Assembly (NCBI GenBank): GCA_013001935.1 | Contig: JABDKZ010000233.1 | Coordinates: forward strand, 1-7,672 | Direction: 5' to 3' | DNA: 7,672 nucleotides | Source: Maribacter sp. | GTDB lineage: Bacteria; Bacteroidota; Bacteroidia; Flavobacteriales; Flavobacteriaceae | Shown: piece after piece, positions 1 through 6,360 of the stretch | Numbering within the stretch: position 1 is the first letter of the stretch | How the letters are laid out: each line of letters opens with the position of its first letter | The notes under the pieces: model-generated | Told to the model about the DNA's origin: nothing | The model's database searches: none | The model's input: only the letters and a program-made list of their open reading frames with translations | Position numbers and translations under genes: made by a program

Positions 1-159
1 GTCAAGCCAGATGCTGTGAATTGGTTCATGGTAGGCGATAGGGCTAAGATTGCCAGTAAATTGGATGAACTCGGATTTGATAATATTATAGAAATCGATG
101 CTGATGGAAACACAAAGGCACCGGCAATGAAAGAACCAGAAAAAGAAATCAAAAACTAA
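1..159 (+). CDS. C-terminal end of a probable M16 (insulinase-family) zinc peptidase, partial
   Basis: Only the last 52 residues are visible; the gene enters from the left edge in frame 1 and stops at TAA 157-159. The readable part contains WFMVGDRAKI followed by a Leu-Asp-Glu-Leu-Gly helix and IIEIDADGN, which resembles the extreme C-terminus of Bacteroidota M16 peptidases, where a strand of the type 'vvGD..ki...l..lg...i...d.dG' closes the last domain. After that comes a charged, Lys/Glu-rich tail (PAMKEPEKEIKN). The zinc-binding HxxEH motif and any signal peptide would lie outside the window, so activity and location cannot be judged. The assignment rests on a short stretch and is an inference from family resemblance. 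The gene converges on the E1 gene and ends 8 bases before a strong hairpin. Confidence 0.6.
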   Translation, partial: VKPDAVNWFMVGDRAKIASKLDELGFDNIIEIDADGNTKAPAMKEPEKEIKN

Positions 160-167
160 CAAAAGAT

Positions 168-193
168 AACCCCACGCTTAAGTGGGGTTTTTT
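168..193 (+). terminator. Intrinsic terminator, probably bidirectional, between convergent genes
   Basis: An 8-base-pair stem (AACCCCAC at 168-175 pairing with GTGGGGTT at 182-189) closes a 6-base loop (GCTTAA) and runs into six T residues at 188-193. This is a textbook rho-independent terminator for the plus-strand gene ending at 159. Read from the other strand, the same stem is followed by TTATCTTTTG, a weaker U-tract, so it can also end the minus-strand E1 transcript, whose stop codon lies at 211-213. The whole gap between the two genes is 51 bases and holds nothing else recognisable. Confidence 0.9.
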
Positions 194-210
194 ATTGCTT
201 CTATTTTTTA

Positions 211-2622
211 TTATCTCAGCTTAGGAAAATCAAGGGGATTTGCCTCATGCATTATTTCATAGACCTTTTCAAATATATCCTCTGCATTAGGTTTTGAAAA
301 ATAGTCACCATCGGTACCATAGGCGGGTCTATGGGCCTTTCCAGAAAGCGTTTGCGGTGCGCAATCCAAATAAGTATAGGCCCCTTGCTTTTCAATGATT
401 TCATGGAGCAGGTAAGCAGAACACCCTCCTGGTACATCTTCATCGATAATTAATAATCTATTTGTTTTCATGACACTTTTTAAGGTTTCATGATTAATAT
501 CGAAAGGCAATAGGGTTTGTGCATCAATTACTTCAGCATCAATACCGCCCTCAGCCAATTCTTTGGCAACCCGTAGTACAATACGGACTGTTGAACCATA
601 GGAAACCAAGGTAATATCCTTACCTGTTTTTAATGTTTCTACAATGCCAATTGGCGTACAGAACTCCCCAATGTTCGAAGGCATTTTTTCTTTAAGCCGA
701 TAGCCATTTAAACTTTCTATGACTAAAGCTGGTTCATCACTTTTCATTAAGGTATTATAAAATCCAGCTGCCTGGGTCATATTTCTGGGCGCAAGAATAT
801 ACATGCCCCGCAATAGATGAATCAAACCGCCCATTTGTGAGCCTGAATGCCAAATTCCTTCCAGTCTGTGTCCCCTAGTTCTAACAATCAATGGTGCTTT
901 TTGCTTACCTAAAGTTCTATAGCGCATGGTCGCTAGATCATCGGTAAGTGGCGCCATGGCGTAGAATATATAATCAAGATATTGAATCTCTGCAATAGGT
1001 CGCAATCCTCTTAAAGCCAAACCAATACCTTGCCCTATTATGGTTGCTTCACGTATTCCTGTATCCGCAATGCGTACTTCGCCATACTTTTTTTGAAGTC
1101 CTTCCAAACCTTGGTTTACATCACCTATAGCGCCACTGTCCTCCCCAAAAACCAATGCTTCCGGATACTTACCAAAAAGTTTATCAAAATTATCCCTTAG
1201 AATGATACGGCCATCAACAGCTTCAGATTGTTCGTCGATTATAGGTTTTACTTCTTTGATATTGGTGGCCCTATTAGGTGTTTCGCTATATAAATGATCA
1301 CTGAATCTTGGTTGCATTTCCTTTAAAAATTGGTTTACCCAATTTATCAATGCATTTTTTTCACTGGAATCCTCTCCCAATACATAGCGCAAGGCCTTAC
1401 GTGAAATAATCCCCAAATCTTTCTTCAAAGGCTCTTCAATGGCGATTAAATCATTTTTCAATCTGATGATAAACTTACTATTTGCACTCTTACTAGCGGC
1501 ACGGTCTAAAAGTTCGATCAACGTACTCTTCATTTTTTTGTGTTCAGCCAAAAACTCTGACCATGCTTCTTTTTTTGCTATTCTAACCCTTTGGCGAATC
1601 TCACGTTCAAGCTGGGTGAGCTCTTCTTCCGTAGAAATGCCCAAATCCAAAATCCATGCCTTGAATCTTGTATTGCAATCATTCTCTTTTTCCCACTGCA
1701 GGCGTTCCTGACTTTTATATCGCTCATGGGATCCAGAAGAAGAGTGTCCTTGGGGCTGCGTAAGTTCGGTAACATGTATTAAAACGGGCACATGCTGTTC
1801 CCTGGCAATATCAGATGCATTTTCATAGGTGTGCATCAAAGCTGAATAATCCCAGCCTTTAACCTTTAAAATTTCGTAACCTTTGTGCTTTTCATCTCTT
1901 TGAAAACCGCTAAGCATTTTAGAAATATCTTCTTTGGTGGTATGATATTTTGCCGGTACAGAGATTCCATATTCATCATCCCAAACACTTATGACCATAG
2001 GGACCTGAAGAACACCTCCGGCATTTATGGTCTCTAAAAACAAACCCTCACTTGTGCTTGCGTTGCCTATTGTACCCCACGCCACTTCATTCCCTTTTGT
2101 AGAGAACTTGGATGCGTTCATATCTGGTATATCGCGATAAATTTTTGAAGCCTGGGCCAAGCCCAAAAGCCTTGGCATTTGGCCAGCCGTACAAGAAATA
2201 TCAGCGCTGCTATTTTCCTGTTGGGTTAGGTCTTTCCAAGTACCATCATCATTGAGACTGTGGGTAACAAAATGTCCCCCCATTTGTCTTCCGGCACTCA
2301 TTGGCTCCTTTTCTAAATCAGTGGTTGCATACAGGCCATGGAAAAATTCTTTAGGACTTAATAAGCCTAAGGACATCATGAATGTCTGATCCCTATAATA
2401 CCCACTTCTAAAATCACCTTTCCGGAATGACCTTGCCATGGCCAATTGAGGTAATTCCTTACCATCCCCGAAAATACCAAACTTGGCCTTGCCTGTAAGA
2501 ACCTCTTTTCTTCCCATTAGGCTACAGATTCTGCTTACTACCGCTATTTCATAGTCGTGCAGAATTTGTGCTTTAAAGTCATCAAAGGAAATATCATTAC
2601 TGGTCTTCGGAGAAATATCCAT
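211..2622 (-). CDS. 2-oxo-acid (branched-chain-type) dehydrogenase E1, alpha-beta fusion
   Basis: This 803-residue single chain joins the two E1 subunits of a thiamine-diphosphate-dependent 2-oxo-acid dehydrogenase, the component that decarboxylates the oxo acid and passes the acyl group to the lipoyl E2. Residues ~15-310 are the alpha half: GNASTSEG at 186-193 and DDEYGIS at 215-221 sit where the GDG and NN parts of the cofactor motif normally lie, and H293 (QGHSSS) matches the active-site loop histidine. Residues ~310-465 are helical and charged. Residues ~470-803 are the beta half, with GED 493-495, E525 (DTGIRE) in the position of the glutamate that activates the cofactor, H592 (WHSGS), and a C-terminal transketolase-like domain (ITLVSYGSTV, LIIDEDVPGG). 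ATG is at 2620-2622 with an A-rich leader and no Shine-Dalgarno sequence. No E2 or E3 gene is in view. Branched-chain substrates are the best guess, but several motif residues differ from characterised enzymes, so the true substrate is open. No signal peptide; cytoplasmic. Confidence 0.87.
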   Translation of the reverse strand: MDISPKTSNDISFDDFKAQILHDYEIAVVSRICSLMGRKEVLTGKAKFGIFGDGKELPQLAMARSFRKGDFRSGYYRDQTFMMSLGLLSPKEFFHGLYATTDLEKEPMSAGRQMGGHFVTHSLNDDGTWKDLTQQENSSADISCTAGQMPRLLGLAQASKIYRDIPDMNASKFSTKGNEVAWGTIGNASTSEGLFLETINAGGVLQVPMVISVWDDEYGISVPAKYHTTKEDISKMLSGFQRDEKHKGYEILKVKGWDYSALMHTYENASDIAREQHVPVLIHVTELTQPQGHSSSGSHERYKSQERLQWEKENDCNTRFKAWILDLGISTEEELTQLEREIRQRVRIAKKEAWSEFLAEHKKMKSTLIELLDRAASKSANSKFIIRLKNDLIAIEEPLKKDLGIISRKALRYVLGEDSSEKNALINWVNQFLKEMQPRFSDHLYSETPNRATNIKEVKPIIDEQSEAVDGRIILRDNFDKLFGKYPEALVFGEDSGAIGDVNQGLEGLQKKYGEVRIADTGIREATIIGQGIGLALRGLRPIAEIQYLDYIFYAMAPLTDDLATMRYRTLGKQKAPLIVRTRGHRLEGIWHSGSQMGGLIHLLRGMYILAPRNMTQAAGFYNTLMKSDEPALVIESLNGYRLKEKMPSNIGEFCTPIGIVETLKTGKDITLVSYGSTVRIVLRVAKELAEGGIDAEVIDAQTLLPFDINHETLKSVMKTNRLLIIDEDVPGGCSAYLLHEIIEKQGAYTYLDCAPQTLSGKAHRPAYGTDGDYFSKPNAEDIFEKVYEIMHEANPLDFPKLR

Positions 2623-2641
2623 TTAGCGTTTTTTGGTTTCA

Positions 2642-2672
2642 CAAAAATACCAAACCTCAGGGGATTTTGCAA
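2642..2672 (-). promoter_or_regulatory. Probable Bacteroidota-type promoter for the E1 gene
   Basis: On the minus strand, TATTTTTG at 2649-2642 fits the Bacteroidota -7 consensus TAnnTTTG exactly, and a TTG at 2672-2670 lies 20 bases upstream, within the spacing reported for the -33 element in Flavobacterium-type promoters. Transcription would begin near 2635, leaving a leader of only about a dozen bases (rich in A) before the ATG at 2622. It is the only such match noticed in the 161-base spacer upstream of this gene. Matches to short consensus elements in AT-rich DNA can arise by chance, so this is a sequence-based prediction. Confidence 0.5.
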
Positions 2673-2704
2673 TGAAGAAAAACGTTAAAATATTTAGATA
2701 TTGT

Positions 2705-2749
2705 TAAATAATTAGCTAAATAATTACTTAAAAATTAGTAAAAATTAAT
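2705..2749. repeat. Short AT-rich tandem repeats in the intergenic spacer
   Basis: TAAATAATTA occurs at 2705-2714 and again at 2717-2726, twelve bases apart, with the palindrome TTAGCTAA (2712-2719) spanning their junction. Immediately after, AAAAATTAGT (2730-2739) is followed by the near copy AAAAATTAAT (2740-2749). The block lies upstream of the predicted E1 promoter and downstream of the stop of the M1-like gene. It could be an operator or UP-type AT-rich element, or just low-complexity spacer DNA. No GC-rich hairpin that would end the upstream operon was found in this spacer. Confidence 0.4.
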
Positions 2750-2783
2750 ATTGAGAGGTATTATTTGAGAATATGATAATGAA

Positions 2784-5624
2784 TCAAAACCATTTCCTTG
2801 TAAATAACCCAGTCAATGTTCTTGGACTTAGCGTAATAACGAACCTTATCTTTTCTTCATATCTGGGTTGGGAAATTTCCCAACCATTGTTACTATACAG
2901 AGGGAAATATAATTCAAAATAATCGGTAACTAGGTTTAATCGAATACCAGAATCATAGACAAGTCTTTCTTTTTGACCTTTTCTTTTAATAAACCCAAAA
3001 TCACCATAGAATTCAATCCACCTCCAAATATTAATACTTGAATTTGTAGTGACTATCCAATCATTTGAAAACGGATTTGGTAACTTAGATTTAAAACCAC
3101 CTTCAGCAATTATTATCTGCTGACTAAAAATCCCGGTTTCCTCAGATCTTCCTAAGTAGTTATAATCAAAAAGGTAATCATTGGGTCTGTCAAGGGCAAA
3201 ATCAAAGAAAGTGATATTTGGATCTATATTATTGGTCAAGAACTTACCAGCGAAGAATCTAAAATTAAATTGCTTATTGTTTTCAAATAATTTTCGATAT
3301 TCAAGTTCAAAAGAAAGTTTGCTGAAATCCCCGCTGTATTGGGCATCGGCAAACCAACTAAAATAATCTATAATTCCATTATTACTATGTGTATATCTCG
3401 CATTAAAGACGCTATAATCAGGATCGGTTTCAATATTTTCTAAATCTGGATTCTGGTCCCGAAAAACATTGACATAGCGCAGCCATAGAATATCACGTTT
3501 ATTTGATCTTAAATTGTCAGGTCGCCATCCAAAACGAATTGAAGGTGTAAATGTAGAATATCTTGAATTTACTTGATAGTGCGATGTAGATCCCCGCAAA
3601 CCGTAGTTAACCACATAGAGTCCACTTTTTTTTAAATAGTTTCGAACCGTTATACTGCCAAAGCCGACGAATGATTTTTCCCTAAGTGCATAAGAAGGCG
3701 CAAAAGAATAGAGAAATGGTTTTTCGAGGAAGGTCGTATTGTGGATTCGCAACCCAGGGGTCCACCCATCATAAACATTGAATCCGAGCACAGGCACATA
3801 GAATACTTGATTATAATAAGGGTTTTCTGCATCCTGGAAAAAGCGAAACTGCAGTTTTTTATTACTAGAGAAAAAGCCTTTTAATGATTTCCAGTTATCC
3901 CTTTGATTGAATTCAGGAATAATCTGATCATAATTCAGGACCAGTTTATCTTCTTGTCCTTTAGCAATTGTGAATGTTTTTTCTGTTGAAATATTTGAAA
4001 ACCAATATTTGGAGACAATAGAATCCTTTTTTATTCCAAAAAGGGATATAGGTACATTAGTGCCTGCTTTATTTTTAATAGTAACCCTTAGGGAATCATC
4101 CAGCTTTTCAATATGCTTAATCTTGAAGTCTATCTTCTTATCCGTTGATAGGTAGTCGTTAAAAAACCAATCGATATCTATATCTGTTGATCTTTTTAGA
4201 ATAGATTCAAAATCAATTACTTTGGCCGAGTTCAAAGAATAATGTTTGTAATAGGTCTTTATGCTTTGGTCAACTTTATCTTTCCCTAGATAATTGGCCA
4301 AGTATGCAAGTCCGAGGCCGGCTTTATATTTGTTAGCGATTTTCTGATTGAACTTAATCAATGAATCATTCGGTGTACGCAATGCCTGATTTAGATTTTT
4401 CCGTGCTGTGAGCATATACAAAAAAAGATACTGCTCATTAAAATCCATTTTAGCGAGATTGAAACCTCGAACACCTGGTAATTTCGATAATTTACCTAAT
4501 AGCTTCTGATTGGGGTAAAACTCTTCTACATAGGCAATCATTAAATAATTGGCGATGGCATCTTGAAGCCATTGTTCCTTTCGGGGGTCTAGAAATATTG
4601 TTTCTTCCAAAAATTTATACAATGCCGTTTTAAGGAATTTCATTTCAAATTGAAATTGTTCCTCATAAGGCCTAATAAAAGAAGGTAATTGGTTAATACC
4701 ATACAAAGGATTTTTGTCATAATCCTTCTTACTTACCAATAGCTGTGAATGGGGATATTTGCCAAGATTATCATATATGAATTTTGCTATTTTATTTATA
4801 GAGATTCCTTGTGCTATTTTGTCATACTTAAAGGCATCAATATCTGTGACCATGGTCATATAAGGCGTAACATGGGTAGAAAACTTTTTGAATGGACTTA
4901 GTAGAATCACACAGTTTTTTTGCTGAATGGCTTCCAATTGCGCCTGTTGACCACCAGAAAACTGTGAATTGCCAAGGTTTCTGTAATTGGTAGTCAAATA
5001 TAAATCTGCAGGATAGGTGAAATTCACAGTTGTCCTTGTAATACCTGTATATAAATCCTCAAGATCTTTGTTGGAATACAAATGCCACTTGCCATCAAAA
5101 ACAGCTGGGGATAAATACCAATCTTTTAAGTAATATTCATTTCTATTATTATAACCGTAGCGCGTGTATTTGTCTGGCGGCAACTTTATCGTATAAGTTA
5201 TAAATAATTGGATGCTTTTGCCTGGCAATAAGGTTTTGCTCAAATCAATCTTAACTATCTCTTTTTCAGAAGTTCTTTCATAATTCAGACCTCGATATTC
5301 CTCATCTACTACGCTGATTATATTAGTTCTTCCCCGTTCCTGTTCTTTGGCAAGATGAAGGCCTTTTTTGAATTCCTCCGCGAATCGTTCTGCCAACCCC
5401 GTATTCTTATTTGAATAGGCGTGTGCCCAGTCGTTAAAATAAAGAACTTCTAAAGGATATTTTGATGTATTGTTGAAAACAAACTCCTGTTGTATATTTA
5501 ATTCTTTGGTTTCGCCATTTAACTTTACGGTCAGGGTGTTTTTATGTTGGGCAAATAACTTTTGCCCGCCTGTTAAAACTGGAAATATTAATATAAAACA
5601 ATAAGTATATAGAATCTGCTTCAA
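2784..5624 (-). CDS. Exported M1-aminopeptidase-like protein with probable C-terminal outer-membrane beta-barrel; zinc site apparently lost
   Basis: A 946-residue protein with a signal peptide at residues 1-26 (hydrophobic core YCFILIFPVL, probable cleavage around FAQ; no lipobox). Residues ~27-260 resemble the N-terminal beta domain of M1 (gluzincin) peptidases and ~270-495 the helical catalytic-type domain: WLQDAIANYL (352-361) matches the M1 WLNEGFASY segment. Counting back from there, the HExxH positions hold KTALY (332-336), and the glutamate of WLNEG is D355, so the two His, the catalytic Glu and the third zinc ligand all look replaced. Residues ~496-590 look like a beta-sandwich linker. 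From ~600 to the end, alternating aromatic strands and turns, ending in Phe, suggest an outer-membrane barrel. The start must be TTG (5622-5624), because the upstream gene's TAA lies in the same frame four codons earlier and no ATG intervenes. It is probably co-transcribed with the LOG gene 9 bases upstream. The reading frame is intact, so it is not treated as a pseudogene. Its role is unknown; binding or scaffolding is inference. Confidence 0.72.
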   Translation of the reverse strand: MKQILYTYCFILIFPVLTGGQKLFAQHKNTLTVKLNGETKELNIQQEFVFNNTSKYPLEVLYFNDWAHAYSNKNTGLAERFAEEFKKGLHLAKEQERGRTNIISVVDEEYRGLNYERTSEKEIVKIDLSKTLLPGKSIQLFITYTIKLPPDKYTRYGYNNRNEYYLKDWYLSPAVFDGKWHLYSNKDLEDLYTGITRTTVNFTYPADLYLTTNYRNLGNSQFSGGQQAQLEAIQQKNCVILLSPFKKFSTHVTPYMTMVTDIDAFKYDKIAQGISINKIAKFIYDNLGKYPHSQLLVSKKDYDKNPLYGINQLPSFIRPYEEQFQFEMKFLKTALYKFLEETIFLDPRKEQWLQDAIANYLMIAYVEEFYPNQKLLGKLSKLPGVRGFNLAKMDFNEQYLFLYMLTARKNLNQALRTPNDSLIKFNQKIANKYKAGLGLAYLANYLGKDKVDQSIKTYYKHYSLNSAKVIDFESILKRSTDIDIDWFFNDYLSTDKKIDFKIKHIEKLDDSLRVTIKNKAGTNVPISLFGIKKDSIVSKYWFSNISTEKTFTIAKGQEDKLVLNYDQIIPEFNQRDNWKSLKGFFSSNKKLQFRFFQDAENPYYNQVFYVPVLGFNVYDGWTPGLRIHNTTFLEKPFLYSFAPSYALREKSFVGFGSITVRNYLKKSGLYVVNYGLRGSTSHYQVNSRYSTFTPSIRFGWRPDNLRSNKRDILWLRYVNVFRDQNPDLENIETDPDYSVFNARYTHSNNGIIDYFSWFADAQYSGDFSKLSFELEYRKLFENNKQFNFRFFAGKFLTNNIDPNITFFDFALDRPNDYLFDYNYLGRSEETGIFSQQIIIAEGGFKSKLPNPFSNDWIVTTNSSINIWRWIEFYGDFGFIKRKGQKERLVYDSGIRLNLVTDYFELYFPLYSNNGWEISQPRYEEKIRFVITLSPRTLTGLFTRKWF

Positions 5625-5633
5625 AAAACTGTT

Positions 5634-6320
5634 TTAGAAATTTGGAGTTAATGCACGACCCTTGTAGAAGGTGTCCAAAATATTTACAACTTCTTTTTCA
5701 TCATCCACTATTTTAATCAAGTCCAAATCTTCTGGACTGATATTACCTGCATCAAGCATTGTTCCCTTAATCCATTCAAGTAGGCCGCTCCAAAATTTGC
5801 TACCCACAAGAATAATGGGGAACTTTTCGATTTTATTGGTTTGAATCAGGGTGATTGCTTCAAATAATTCGTCTAAAGTTCCAAACCCTCCTGGCAATAC
5901 CACAAAACCTTGGGAATACTTGACGAACATTACTTTACGGACGAAGAAATAATCAAAATCCAAGCTTTTATCACTATCAATATACGGATTGTCATGTTGT
6001 TCAAAAGGTAAATCTATATTAAGTCCTACCGAAGTACCCCCTGCCAGATGTGCACCTCTGTTACCAGCTTCCATGATCCCAGGGCCACCACCCGTTATAA
6101 TACCATAACCAGCTTCAGAAATACTTTTGGTAATCTGCACAGCTAGTTTATAGTACTCCATATTTTCTCTGGTACGCGCCGATCCGAATATAGATACACA
6201 AGGACCAATGGCGCTCATTTTTTCAAATCCCGTTACGAATTCCCCCATTATCTTGAAAATGGCCCAGGAGTCATTGATCTTAATTTCATTCCAACCTTTG
6301 TGATGCTGCTCTTTTCTCAT
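5634..6320 (-). CDS. LOG-family protein (TIGR00730-type Rossmann fold nucleotide phosphoribohydrolase)
   Basis: This 228-residue cytoplasmic protein carries the LOG family hallmarks. The first is a Rossmann-like start (CVSIFGSAR, 41-49). The glycine loop GGGPGIMEAGNRGA spans 77-90. The Arg-Lys pair R128-K129 precedes a hydrophobic strand, and the signature PGGFGTLDE (143-151) has the catalytic-type glutamate E151. Family members cleave the N-glycosidic bond of nucleoside 5'-monophosphates, releasing the free base and ribose 5-phosphate; the group was named for cytokinin activation in plants, while bacterial relatives often act on ordinary purine nucleotides. Which substrate applies here cannot be told. 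Length is normal for bacterial LOG proteins with an N-terminal extension (about 40 residues here). The ATG at 6318-6320 follows AAAGGA (6335-6330) with a 9-base spacer, a fairly good ribosome site for this phylum. It lies 40 bases after uvrA and 9 bases before the M1-like gene, so it is probably the middle gene of an operon. Confidence 0.92.
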   Translation of the reverse strand: MRKEQHHKGWNEIKINDSWAIFKIMGEFVTGFEKMSAIGPCVSIFGSARTRENMEYYKLAVQITKSISEAGYGIITGGGPGIMEAGNRGAHLAGGTSVGLNIDLPFEQHDNPYIDSDKSLDFDYFFVRKVMFVKYSQGFVVLPGGFGTLDELFEAITLIQTNKIEKFPIILVGSKFWSGLLEWIKGTMLDAGNISPEDLDLIKIVDDEKEVVNILDTFYKGRALTPNF

Positions 6321-6335
6321 ACGATTATTTCCTTT

Positions 6336-6351
6336 AGGGCCAAAAAGCCCT
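6336..6351 (+). other. Small hairpin between uvrA and the LOG gene
   Basis: AGGGC (6336-6340) and GCCCT (6347-6351) form a 5-base-pair, mostly G-C stem around a CAAAAA loop. Read on the plus strand it runs into TTTATTTTG and looks like a weak terminator, but no plus-strand gene precedes it. On the coding (minus) strand it sits directly upstream of the LOG ribosome-binding site and lacks a U-tract, so it is unlikely to stop uvrA transcription. It may trim antisense transcripts, mark an mRNA 3' end, or be incidental. Confidence 0.35.
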
Positions 6352-6360
6352 TTTATTTTG

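Noticed and set aside
1439..1782. Open stretches on the plus strand inside the E1 gene
   Set aside because: They are antisense shadows of a well-supported conserved coding region and their translations show no recognisable domain.
211..2622. Calling the E1 fusion a transketolase, 1-deoxyxylulose-5-phosphate synthase or homodimeric pyruvate dehydrogenase (AceE)
   Set aside because: The order alpha-type cofactor domain, linker, then beta-type GED...HS...E1-beta domain matches fused alpha2beta2-type E1, and the alpha half has the GHSSS loop typical of that class.
2623..2783. A terminator, small RNA or small gene in the spacer
   Set aside because: No GC-rich hairpin with a T-run and no open frame with a plausible start was found; the spacer is short and AT-rich.
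2784..5624. Treating the M1-like gene as a pseudogene
   Set aside because: The catalytic motif is missing but the frame is uninterrupted over 946 codons with signal peptide and a complete C-terminus, which fits a functional non-catalytic protein better than decay.
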